A stretch of 64,000 nucleotides of DNA from Prochlorococcus sp. AG-409-I11. Its GTDB lineage: Bacteria > Cyanobacteriota > Cyanobacteriia > PCC-6307 > Cyanobiaceae. The position numbers were made by a program, and so were the translations under genes. Positions 1-7,765 of this stretch are shown piece by piece; positions within the stretch are counted from its first letter, which is position 1, and every line of letters begins with the position of its first letter. A model generated the notes under the pieces. That model did not search any database, had not been told where the DNA came from, and saw only the letters and a program-made list of their open reading frames with translations. The stretch spans positions 1 to 64,000 of the forward strand of contig QCJX01000005.1 of assembly GCA_003215725.1 (NCBI GenBank), in the 5' to 3' direction.

Positions 1-101
1 TGGATCAAAGATATTTAATTAGTTGCATGCCATTACTATTCTAATCTAGAACTAGATTTACGTTTTACTCCTGTAGACTAAAGAAATTTAAGACATGTTT
101 G

Positions 102-407
102 ATGGAACATTTAGCTGAATACTTTAAGGTTTTATCTGAGCCGAATCGGTTAATTGTTTTAGAGGTCTTAGCAGAAGGTGAGCTTAATGTAACTGCTGTT
201 GTTAAAAAGACAGGTTTGTCTCAGGCACTGGTATCTAAGCATCTAAAGTTGCTTACTATTGCAGGCTTTGTTAAAAGAAAGCCAAAGGGCAGCTTGGTCT
301 TTTACAAAGTTGTGAACAAAGAGGTTTTTAGCCTAATTGCACAAGCGCAGAAATTGATAATTTCTGCACAAAAAAAACAACTCCAGGGAATTAATCCAAA
401 TCTTTGA
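102..407 (+). CDS. ArsR/SmtB-family winged-helix transcriptional regulator
   Basis: About 101 residues forming one compact winged-helix domain. The early segment around EHLAEYFKVLSEPNRLIVL is the typical ArsR N-terminus, and the recognition helix region SQALVSKHLKLL follows near residues 43-55. The wing is near KRKPKGSLVFYKV. The metal-binding CxC pair seen in SmtB/ArsR helix 3 is absent, so the ligand may not be a metal. I chose ATG 102 over the TTG immediately before it; neither has a clear ribosome binding site. No target gene is obvious nearby, since the next gene is on the other strand. Family assignment is firm; effector and regulon are unknown. Confidence 0.85.
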   Translation: MEHLAEYFKVLSEPNRLIVLEVLAEGELNVTAVVKKTGLSQALVSKHLKLLTIAGFVKRKPKGSLVFYKVVNKEVFSLIAQAQKLIISAQKKQLQGINPNL

Positions 408-681
408 TGGTTAATTCTTTAGGGAAAGATCTTCTTTTAGCGAAAACTTAATACCTTAGGCTTTTAATATTTATGAAAGTATGAAGGCTTCTAAATAACC
501 CACTGCAGCGTTTGAATGTTTGATTCAAGTTCTTTTGATTTCTGAATCCATTTACAAATTAATATACATGTTTTGGGTTATGACTATTTTCTATTTATAT
601 CCCTAGGCTCCCTTTAAAAATGTTTGAGAAAACACCTATTTATTTACAAACGTGAGGTAACTCTCCTCTCGTCTTTCCCAA

Positions 682-852
682 TCAGTCTGCATACCCATCG
701 TCATCCTCGCAGGAAACGCTCTGGGGATTGTTACCCGTCTGTTCGTACCATGGGTGAACGAACGATTCCGGGTCAGAGTAAACTTCACTCTTTAATTCAG
801 TGAGTAATGATTCAAGATTTTGAATAATCCTTTTCAAATTTTCTTTTTTCAT
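682..852 (-). CDS. small hypothetical protein (56 aa)
   Basis: A short acidic protein beginning MKKENLKRIIQNLESLL, with a predicted amphipathic helix followed by an acidic tail ending CEDDDGYAD. I chose the internal ATG at 852 rather than the ATG eight codons upstream, because the longer N-terminus looks like leader sequence. No membrane segment or signal peptide is visible and I do not recognise a domain. The only notable neighbour is the inverted repeat at 1013-1050, about 160 bases upstream of its start. Confidence 0.55.
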   Translation of the reverse strand: MKKENLKRIIQNLESLLTELKSEVYSDPESFVHPWYEQTGNNPQSVSCEDDDGYAD

Positions 853-1541
853 TATGAAATGGAAGTTTAATAGCATATTAGGATTTTAAAAGATTTTGGT
901 TCTAAGTAAATATTGAACTTTGATCTCTGATTTATAAGATTTAGTAATAGAGAGAAAAACTGAATGCACTTCGTCTTAATACCTTGGAGTTATTGAGAAC
1001 ACGATGCTTTTTATTTTTACTGTAATAATGCTAATTATTACAGTAAAAATGCTTAGAGGGGATATATTCCCTACATTTCTACATTAAGTAAAAAGTCTTA
1101 TGATTTTGTACGATTACTTAAGATTACTTGCTATAAATAACTTAGACTGGATGGTTGCCTGCCGAGTTAGTATTGATAAATAGTGATTATAAAATTATGT
1201 AATTTTGGGCTTGAGAACCTCTTGAATGAGAGCCCAGCTTAAAATCCCGCGTGTACTTACTAAAAGAATAGATAACAAAGCTAGAGCTACGCATAAAGGA
1301 CAGTGTGGGAACCCCATGTGAAATTTATCCTCAAAGCTTATGTCTATTTCTAATGGGGTTGAGAACTTTTGTACAGACGGTGTTCACAATATCTGTACTT
1401 ACTAGTGGAAAAGACCACAAACATGCTAGATAATAAGCTTTTTTGAACTGGATTATTAGGTAATGTTGCGATTGTAAGCTAATAAGCTAACTTATTGGTT
1501 TTGATATTACTCTTCTATTGTCTTTATAAATTTTGAATTGA
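853..1541. other. gene-free spacer with two inverted repeats
   Basis: No convincing open frame on either strand. It holds the 17-bp inverted repeat at 1013-1050 and a second complementary pair, AACCCCAT at 1310-1317 and ATGGGGTT at 1353-1360. A small RNA around 1200-1400 is possible but not demonstrated. Confidence 0.5.
1013..1050. repeat. 17-bp perfect inverted repeat, Fur-box-like
   Basis: Two 17-base arms (1013-1029 and 1034-1050) are exact reverse complements around a GCTA spacer. The core AATAATGCTAATTATT matches about 14 of 19 positions of the classical Fur box (GATAATGATAATCATTATC). It could be an operator for the 682-852 gene or a very AT-rich hairpin. It lacks a GC-rich stem, so it is not a typical terminator. 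Confidence 0.55.
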
Positions 1542-1709
1542 ATGATGGACTGGGACTCTGCAAAGCAGCACTGCAAAGATCGTAATTGGGATTGGTCATT
1601 GGCTTTAATAAATAAAGCACAAAAAGAGATGGAAGAGTTAGAGGAAAAGATCAAAAAGCTAGAAGATCAAGAGAAAGCACAACGGTTATACAATGCTTGT
1701 AATTACTAA
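1542..1709 (+). CDS. small coiled-coil hypothetical protein (55 aa)
   Basis: Starts MMDWDSAKQHCKDRNWDW and continues into a charged helix rich in K and E (KEMEELEEKIKKLEDQ, about residues 29-44) that looks like a short coiled coil. The stop TAA (1707-1709) directly abuts the ATG of the next gene at 1710, so translation is probably coupled. No known domain is recognised. The codon pattern is sensible for its length, but homologs would be needed for certainty. Confidence 0.5.
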   Translation: MMDWDSAKQHCKDRNWDWSLALINKAQKEMEELEEKIKKLEDQEKAQRLYNACNY

Positions 1710-1874
1710 ATGGAATCATTTAAATGGGAACCAACTAAACAAGAACGGGAAGTTATGGAAGCAGTCTGGCTTCAAATTAAGGCAGCTTGTGCAAAGTTAA
1801 AAGAAGAAACTAATGCTCAAGACTCACACATTCGCAGGATGCTAATTGAGATGTCAGAACGTTATTACTCATGA
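1710..1874 (+). CDS. small hypothetical protein (54 aa), coupled to the gene before it
   Basis: Begins MESFKWEPTKQEREVMEAVW and is helical and charged throughout, ending SERYYS. Its start follows the upstream stop without a gap, which suggests a two-gene unit. No membrane segment, signal peptide or metal-binding pattern is visible. Function unknown. Confidence 0.5.
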   Translation: MESFKWEPTKQEREVMEAVWLQIKAACAKLKEETNAQDSHIRRMLIEMSERYYS

Positions 1875-1980
1875 TGCAGAGCATAAATAGTGGATATATG
1901 ACTCTTGAAGTTTGGTAGTTAGATTTGTTTGACCATAATAATTCTTAAAACTGTAGACAACAAAATTATCAAAAACTTCA

Positions 1981-2085
1981 ATGCTTGATAGCAAGAACCT
2001 ATGTTCTATGAAGGAAGATAACGATAAGCGTTTTGAGCTTTGCAGAAAATATCAAGAAGAGATTCCACTTTACAAAATTGCGTAA
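1981..2085 (+). CDS. possible 34-aa peptide
   Basis: An ATG-started frame reading MLDSKNLCSMKEDNDKRF and ending YKIA. Short, with no clear ribosome binding site. It may be part of a decayed gene together with the frame at 2211-2408. Confidence 0.2.
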   Translation: MLDSKNLCSMKEDNDKRFELCRKYQEEIPLYKIA

Positions 2086-2210
2086 CTACTATGGGATTAT
2101 TCAGATAGATTTGATTGATGATGATTTACTCCAATGTATGAGTCAATAGATGAGAAGTCTTTTCATATAGCTTGGCGTTGCAAGCTTTAAAATCAATTAG
2201 TTAAAAGTAA

Positions 2211-2408
2211 TGCTCAAATGACAATTCAAAAAATATCAAGCTTCTCAAAGAAAATCCTAAGACAGTTGGTGGTGACCAAAGAGGGGCAAAAGAACTTATA
2301 AAACTCCTAGAAGGGCTAAGTGATGACGATGTTTGGGAAGTCGCTAATGCGATTGCTGGCTTATCCATGGAAGAAGCAATATCAACTATTAATTTGAAGA
2401 GGGTATAA
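2211..2408 (+). pseudogene. open frame without start codon, probable gene remnant
   Basis: This frame is open for 65 codons after a stop at 2208-2210 and reads NIKLLKENPKTVGGDQRG and later WEVANAIAGLSMEEAI, which looks like real protein. It has no ATG, GTG or TTG near its 5' end. A truncated or frameshifted small gene is the simplest reading. The 2086-2210 stretch before it holds nothing else that I can support. Confidence 0.35.
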
Positions 2409-2543
2409 ATTGGTCTTTAATAATATTGTCATTCTTAGAACTTTCTTATAAACTCAAATTTGTTTAAATCTTATCTATTAGGCTAGTTATTTTTTGACTT
2501 AATCAATAACAGTTTTACCTTTCTATGGGCCTTAGTAGCGGTT

Positions 2544-2825
2544 TCACAATTGTTCAGCATCTGATACATATGCCACACCTCCATAATAGTTTAGTAGTGG
2601 TTGAATATATATCTTAATTTGTTCTAATAGCGCTTGGTCGCAAAAAACTATTACGTGTGCATTTGCACCAAGACCTGTAAATTCCATATCCTCAGACACT
2701 ACTCTTTCAGGCCCTCTACCTGTGACATGCTTTGTGACTGTATAGCCTGGAACTTTTGCTTTTTCAAGAGACTTGAGCATTTGATCAAGCTCTCGTTCGC
2801 TAAAGATTAAATCTAATCTTTTCAT
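2544..2825 (-). CDS. sbtB: SbtB, PII-like regulator of bicarbonate transporter
   Basis: A 93-residue PII-like protein directly downstream of sbtA (4-bp gap), which is the conserved operon arrangement. SbtB trimers bind adenyl nucleotides and control SbtA at the membrane. The GRGPERVVSEDMEF stretch (about 36-49) sits where the nucleotide-binding T-loop lies, and the beta strand HVIVFCDQALLEQI follows. The protein stops at YVSDAEQL, so the C-terminal redox R-loop with paired cysteines known from Synechocystis SbtB is missing. Assignment rests on fold-like sequence plus the sbtA neighbour. Confidence 0.85.
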   Translation of the reverse strand: MKRLDLIFSERELDQMLKSLEKAKVPGYTVTKHVTGRGPERVVSEDMEFTGLGANAHVIVFCDQALLEQIKIYIQPLLNYYGGVAYVSDAEQL

Positions 2826-2829
2826 TTAT

Positions 2830-3825
2830 TTATCCTGGAGTAGGGATGAGGTTGTTAACTAATCCCATGTATACAGGTATTCCAACCACAACATTAAAAG
2901 GGAAAGTAACTCCTAATGTAGTTGAAATGTAATAACTTGACTTTGCTTCGGGTACTGTCATTCTCATTGCAGTAGGAACTGCAAGATACGAAGCACTTGC
3001 ACATAAGACGGTAAATAGCAAGGCATTACCAGGTTGAAGACCTAGGGCTCTGGCAACAAATACACCTATCAAAGCATTGAAAATTGGCATCAAAACCGCA
3101 AAGCCGATGAGGAACGAACCAGCTTTTTTTAGACTTGGTAAGCGTTGTGCTGCAACGATTCCCATGTCAAGTAGAAAGAAACATTCCACTCCATAAAAGA
3201 TTTTGCCTGTAAAAGGCTGCATTTTTGCAACGCCTGAAGGGTTGAATGCACCTGTTAAAAGGCCGATAAGCAAACTACCTAATAGCAAATAAACAGAACC
3301 ATTGAGCATTGACTCATGCAATATTTCTTTCCAGCGCATTTTCCTTTCAATAGGCCTTTCCTTGGGGGCTCCTAATTTGACAAGGAGAAGACCAACAATG
3401 ATTGCAGGTGACTCCATAATTGCTAAGGCTGCAACCATAAAACCATCAAAAGGGATACTTTGGCTTTCTAAAAAACTCTCTGCTGTTATAAATGTCACTG
3501 CACTAATTGAACCGTAAGCGGCCGCAATTGCTGCAGAGTTAAAGACATTTAGCTTTAATCTCAGTACAACAAAACAAATTAATGGAATTAAAAGAGACAT
3601 TAATATTGAGGCACATACTGTAGGTAAAACTGGGCCTCCCATTCCGCTTTTTTGTAGCTCAAGTCCACCTTTAAAACCAATGGCTAGAAGAAGGTAAAGA
3701 GAGAAGAGTTTTGGAAGTGGTGCTGGAATCTCTAGATCTGACTTTAGAAAAACAGATATTGTCCCTAGGAAGAAGAAAAGAACAGGGGGCGTTAAAACGT
3801 TTTGAAGGATTAGACTTGTATCCAT
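2830..3825 (-). CDS. sbtA: SbtA sodium-dependent bicarbonate transporter
   Basis: A 331-residue, very hydrophobic inner-membrane protein with about ten predicted transmembrane segments in two inverted halves. It takes up HCO3- with Na+ to feed the carboxysome. The N-terminal stretch NVLTPPVLFFFLGTISVFLKSDLEIP, ending in the acidic turn, and LLLAIGFKGGLEL are typical of SbtA. A hydrophilic cytoplasmic linker (GAPKERPIERKMRWKE, about 150-167) separates the halves. It forms an operon with sbtB immediately downstream. Length is slightly below Synechocystis SbtA (about 370 aa). No regulatory site was identified upstream. Confidence 0.92.
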   Translation of the reverse strand: MDTSLILQNVLTPPVLFFFLGTISVFLKSDLEIPAPLPKLFSLYLLLAIGFKGGLELQKSGMGGPVLPTVCASILMSLLIPLICFVVLRLKLNVFNSAAIAAAYGSISAVTFITAESFLESQSIPFDGFMVAALAIMESPAIIVGLLLVKLGAPKERPIERKMRWKEILHESMLNGSVYLLLGSLLIGLLTGAFNPSGVAKMQPFTGKIFYGVECFFLLDMGIVAAQRLPSLKKAGSFLIGFAVLMPIFNALIGVFVARALGLQPGNALLFTVLCASASYLAVPTAMRMTVPEAKSSYYISTTLGVTFPFNVVVGIPVYMGLVNNLIPTPG

Positions 3826-4680
3826 GTCAGCTTTAACTTTGCTTGAGTAAAAAAAACTTAATTATGAGTAAATATATCATTTCTTTATTTGAGCTTGCTT
3901 CATCACCGGTTACCCACCCCTTTCATCCTAAGGCTGAATCGCTAGCTCTTGCCAGCTTATTCAATAGATGGCAATGAGGGGGAAATAATTAGATGAAGTA
4001 ATTTTTCTTTAAACACTTTTGCCCTTAGTAAGACCACTTATCTAAGCGACGGTGAGCAATTTTTTAACGTTGGGGTTGAAGAACTTCCCCCCAGTATCTA
4101 AGTGTCATAAATAAGAATTAAAATGGATTGCATTTAACATCTCTTGTTGCAAAACAGATTTATATCCTCAAGGAGGTCTTGATGGGCGATACTCCGTCCG
4201 ATGATGTATAGCAGTTGCTTAGCTCAATATCCCTCCCTAACAGTCATACTTAACAAGTAGGTTGGCCACTCCTGAATCTCTGGAACTTCCCTTCGTCGTC
4301 TAAGGTTTGCCCCTTATAGAGTTTTGTCATCCTTATCCCTTTACTCTTTGTACCAAAAGCCTCAGCTAGAAATTTCTTGCCTATAAGTAAAAAAGGTGAC
4401 TTTTCAATGCATTTAAAAATTGGATTATCGCTTCTTTTTATTTATATATATCAATCACTTTTCATTAGTTATTTACTAATACCAGGCAGCAGATGAGCTG
4501 TGATCATTGTTTAGGTAAACTATAAAGGTACTTTATAATTAGAAGTAAATTCAGTCATAGTGTTATTTATGCCCTTTAAATGCCCGACATATACGTTGGA
4601 AATTATGACTAACAATCTACTCTCTTTTGGTTTTTATGACGAATCGTATGTTTTTGGAGGATTATTTAATGCTTATCAAA
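3826..4680. other. 855-base spacer with one orphan ribosome binding site
   Basis: No supported gene. A perfect AAGGAGG at 4170-4176 precedes an ATG at 4182 that opens only nine codons (MGDTPSDDV, stop 4209-4211), so this is either a micro-ORF or a leftover from a lost gene. A small hairpin-forming GGGGTTGAAG/CTTCCCC lies near 4074-4092. Confidence 0.4.
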
Positions 4681-5589
4681 CTAAAAGTCAGTGCCTAATT
4701 TTATATGAAAAATATTTTCGTTATTAGGTTGTTTCATGTGATCATATATATTTTCATAGCTTAGAGATGTATATAAATTAGATTCACTTGATGGGTAGAA
4801 CTTTACTGCAGAGGAAAATTTGTTGCTAATAGATATACTCTCTGATAGTTGTCTATTAAAGGTATTATTTATTAACAGCTTTAATCCTTGATTAATATTC
4901 CATTCAAAGTCTGCACCTAATGATACACCTGGATTTATTTCCCCACAGTGTTCATCTTTAGAACATTCACTACCGCCATCAACCCATTCGATTGATGGAC
5001 CGGCTGATAGACGAACAGTAGTTTCAGAGTTCTCTATTGGTTTATAAGCAATGCCTGCCGAGGAGCTAATGTCATTCATTCCTATCTTATTTAAAGCATT
5101 GTATTCATAATTTGTAGATATGTAGGAGGTAAATGACTTGCTAATTGCTTGATCAAATCTAGCCTTTGTAGTTGATTTATTGATTCCTGTAATAGTATTT
5201 CCTCCAGATTTTGACGTCTTTTTGAAAGCATACTTAGTTCCAAGATTGAACTCCTTTTTTTTTGTTTTGTATTTTGTATTTACTTCTAATAGATATCCCA
5301 TTGAATTGCTTGATGATGTACTTGAACCATCAAGACCTAACTCGAGATTGCTATACCAATCTTTTTCTTTTGGATTAAAAATTGAAGAAGACTTTAACTC
5401 TATTTTTCCTAGATACTTATGCATAATTACTTTTGTATGACTATTACTCTCTTCTTGTATTAACTCACCTGAAATTGAATCACCATTTATTAGCTTATAT
5501 TTAACTGGCTCACCGCTCGCCGAACCAATTGAAATGCAATAGAAAACTGATGAAACCGTTAAACTCAATAATTTTTTTAGGTTTTTCAA
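4681..5589 (-). CDS. DUF481-type outer-membrane beta-barrel protein
   Basis: 302 residues with an N-terminal signal peptide (hydrophobic segment about 8-24, cleavage near ASG). A short conserved region follows, YKLINGDSISGELI (about 31-45), of the type seen before DUF481 barrels. The rest is alternating beta-strand sequence rich in S, T, N and Y, and it ends in phenylalanine (KLGTDF), the usual outer-membrane insertion signal. Two cysteines (SECSKDEHCGE) probably form a loop disulfide. DUF481 includes YdiY-like salt-induced proteins. The exact role is unknown. It stands alone, with long spacers on both sides. Confidence 0.75.
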   Translation of the reverse strand: MKNLKKLLSLTVSSVFYCISIGSASGEPVKYKLINGDSISGELIQEESNSHTKVIMHKYLGKIELKSSSIFNPKEKDWYSNLELGLDGSSTSSSNSMGYLLEVNTKYKTKKKEFNLGTKYAFKKTSKSGGNTITGINKSTTKARFDQAISKSFTSYISTNYEYNALNKIGMNDISSSAGIAYKPIENSETTVRLSAGPSIEWVDGGSECSKDEHCGEINPGVSLGADFEWNINQGLKLLINNTFNRQLSESISISNKFSSAVKFYPSSESNLYTSLSYENIYDHMKQPNNENIFHIKLGTDF

Positions 5590-5807
5590 GAAAATTTTGC
5601 TACTTCTTTATAAGGATGCAATATTCACTCTCTAATGGCTAGGTTTATTTCCAAAAATACTATGAGGTTTATGTTTTGTAATTCAAATAATTTTTATAAG
5701 ATTTGGTAGGTCGATTTTTTAGAATTGTTCTATTCCATGTTTTCTTTTGTGATTTTGACTTGTTTTGATAGTTTTTGTCTCATAATTAAGTTCATGAAGT
5801 TGATTGA

Positions 5808-6935
5808 ATGAGACGTTCTGATTTCACCATTACTCCTTTCCTTCAAAGGAGTAATGCAAGAGCCTTGTGGCAGATTCTTTCTACACTTCTACCAATAGCA
5901 AGTCTTTGGTACTTGCTCGCACGAATAAACGAAACTTCTTTAACTGTCTTTCAAAAGAGCTTTTTATCTCTTCCTAGTATTTGCCTTTTAGCGTTATTTT
6001 CCTCTCGTGCCTTTTCATTAATGCATGATTGTGGACACAATTCACTTTTCCGTTGGCGTTGGTTGAATCGTTCAATGGGATTCTTTTTAGGGGTGTTGAA
6101 TGCAATTCCTCAATACCCATGGTCGCTAGATCATGCTTTCCATCATCGCCACAATGGAAACTGGGAGATATATAGAGGCCCTGTTGACGTCTTGACACTC
6201 AACTCATATCAAAGTCTTTCTGAGCGGGGCAAATTATTTTATGAAATTAGTCGTCATTGGTTGATGTTGTTTCCAGGTGGATTTTACTATCTAATTATTA
6301 AACCAAGACTTGCACTTGTGAAGGCATTTGCTGATTTCATTTTTTCAGTTATTGCTGAACTTATAGATAAACTTCATAATAAAAATTTCTCCACTATCCT
6401 TACCATATCTTCTAGGTTCAAGTTAACTGATTCAGGGTATGGTAATTCTTTTTGGGAAATATTTGACCTAATACTCAATAACTTCCTTGTTATCACTAGT
6501 TGGATTTTGATGAGTAAATGGCTTGGACTTTCCTTCTTTTTGATTTGCTATTCAATTGTAATGACAGTTTCAGCGGCTATTTTTATTTGCATATTCTTTA
6601 TTCAGCATAACTTTAAAGGATCTTATGCGCATAGCTCAGATGATTGGGACTCATTCTTAGGTGCTATTAATGGCAGTAGTAACCTAGACTTGCCAAACTG
6701 GCTGAATTGGTTCTTTGCAGATATTTCTTTTCATAGTGTCCACCATTTATGTGATCGTATTCCTAATTATAATTTGAGAGCTTGTCATTTTCAAAACCAG
6801 CACCTTTTGAGGAGTTCGACTATTTTGAAAATGCAAGATATACCAAATTGCTTTAGATATATTCTTTGGGATTCAAAATTACTAAAACTAACAACAATCA
6901 AGAAAGCTAAGTTGGTTGAGAGTTTTGAATCTTAG
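5808..6935 (+). CDS. membrane fatty-acid desaturase family protein
   Basis: 375 residues with all three histidine boxes of the di-iron membrane desaturases: HDCGH (73-77), HAFHH (109-113) and HSVHH (309-313), the last followed by LCDRIPNYNL as in DesA-like omega desaturases. Hydrophobic segments lie on both sides of the boxes. The family introduces double bonds into membrane lipid acyl chains using ferredoxin as electron donor. The middle part (about 130-230) is longer and less conserved than in DesA, so substrate and regiospecificity cannot be stated. It is a single gene on its own. ATG 5808 is preferred because no other start lies before the first hydrophobic helix. Confidence 0.85.
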   Translation: MRRSDFTITPFLQRSNARALWQILSTLLPIASLWYLLARINETSLTVFQKSFLSLPSICLLALFSSRAFSLMHDCGHNSLFRWRWLNRSMGFFLGVLNAIPQYPWSLDHAFHHRHNGNWEIYRGPVDVLTLNSYQSLSERGKLFYEISRHWLMLFPGGFYYLIIKPRLALVKAFADFIFSVIAELIDKLHNKNFSTILTISSRFKLTDSGYGNSFWEIFDLILNNFLVITSWILMSKWLGLSFFLICYSIVMTVSAAIFICIFFIQHNFKGSYAHSSDDWDSFLGAINGSSNLDLPNWLNWFFADISFHSVHHLCDRIPNYNLRACHFQNQHLLRSSTILKMQDIPNCFRYILWDSKLLKLTTIKKAKLVESFES

Positions 6936-7279
6936 TGTAAGCTAATATCAATTTTTAGGGTTTAAAAGTGAATACAATCAACAGAGGATTCTCTTTGAAT
7001 CATTAGCCATTATTTTAGATTCTTTATTAAATAATTTGAAAAAAATATTTTCATTTTAGTTTTATATATAAATCATTTAGGGTGATGGTGTTTAACTGTT
7101 AATTGTCATTACTGGATTCTTTTTCAGGAGTGTGATTTATGGATCTAAGTATAGGAAGAATTGATTCCATTAGAATTTATATTATTTTCTCTTTGTCTGG
7201 CGACTTGTCATAGATCTCCTAGCAAATTAGGTAATTTTCACCAAAGGCTAAATTTGGTATCTATTGCTACAGTTTTATC
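6936..7279. other. AT-rich spacer, probable promoter of the leader RNA
   Basis: No coding frame is supported. The right end must hold the promoter of the 7280-7607 unit. A weak minus-10-like TATCTA at 7258-7263 is the best candidate I can see. Confidence 0.35.
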
Positions 7280-7346
7280 ACGTTCGTCCCTTCCCGGGAT
7301 GCATGTTTTGGTGGCAGGGAACGGGGCTACCATTTCGGAGGAACGT
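7280..7346 (+). promoter_or_regulatory. structured 5' leader: three-way junction with complementary hairpin loops
   Basis: GC-rich island inside AT-rich DNA. P1 pairs ACGTTC (7280-7285) with GAACGT (7341-7346). P2 pairs GTCCC (7286-7290) with GGGAT (7296-7300), loop TTCCC. P3 pairs GGTGGC (7310-7315) with GCTACC (7326-7331), loop 7316-7325. The P2 loop TTCCC is exactly complementary to GGGAA (7317-7321) in the P3 loop, so the hairpins can kiss. The P1 3' strand begins at the last base of the Shine-Dalgarno GGAGG (7337-7341) of the gene at 7348, so folding could gate translation. The closing stem CGTTC/GGAACG recalls the cyanobacterial glutamine riboswitches, but their GGAAGTAGG signature is missing. 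Riboswitch or protein-binding leader: inferred. Confidence 0.6.
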
Positions 7347-7347
7347 C

Positions 7348-7527
7348 ATGAACACTCTCCCCTTAATTCGGTCTCACATCAAAAGAGCCCAACGAATCCA
7401 AAAGGCACAGCTCCTGTCAACGGCTAGAGGAAGTAAGTATCAGGATCAGACTTCTTTAAATGCCAATACTGCAGCAAGGAAGGAGAAGGCTAAACGTTTA
7501 CATAATGCTCAATTAATGGCTTTTTGA
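7348..7527 (+). CDS. small basic protein downstream of structured leader (59 aa)
   Basis: Starts MNTLPLIRSHIKRAQRIQ with a strong ribosome binding site (GGAGG, six bases before ATG). It is rich in R and K, with RGSKYQD in the middle and a helical basic C-terminus (ARKEKAKRLHNAQL). The RGSKY fragment is reminiscent of DUF4278 (YRGxxY), but the match is too short to assign. A small basic protein under a riboswitch-like leader also recalls glutamine-synthetase inactivating factors, which is only a hypothesis. A longer frame from 7264 would run through the leader and is rejected. A strong hairpin follows at 7564. Confidence 0.65.
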   Translation: MNTLPLIRSHIKRAQRIQKAQLLSTARGSKYQDQTSLNANTAARKEKAKRLHNAQLMAF

Positions 7528-7563
7528 ACGCTCATGTAAATACAGAGTTAAGTTTTAAAGCTC

Positions 7564-7607
7564 TATTGACAATGCGAGAAGAACTTGACCTTCTCGCATT
7601 GTCAATA
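7564..7607 (+). terminator. 18-bp perfect hairpin, probable terminator
   Basis: Arms 7564-7581 and 7590-7607 are exact reverse complements with an 8-base loop, 36 bases after the stop of the 59-aa gene. The following T tract is weak (AATTCCTTTT), so efficiency is uncertain. Confidence 0.7.
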
Positions 7608-7765
7608 ATTCCTTTTGGGATTTAATTACTTTACTACTTAATTTCAAAGCCTTATCCATACTCTGGTTTTGAGAAAGCCCTCGCTTTTAATATGTGATTT
7701 GATAACATTTTTTTTGGAAGTGCTAATCTAAATCCAGCTATTTTAAAACTTTTGAAGAAAATTAA

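Noticed and set aside
7280-7346. Glutamine riboswitch (glnA or Downstream-peptide class) as a firm call
   Set aside because: Only the closing stem resembles it. The GGAAGTAGG core is missing and the junction hairpins differ, so it is left as an unclassified leader.
7264-7347. N-terminal extension of the 59-aa protein
   Set aside because: It would translate the structured leader, including both hairpins. The strong ribosome binding site points to ATG 7348.
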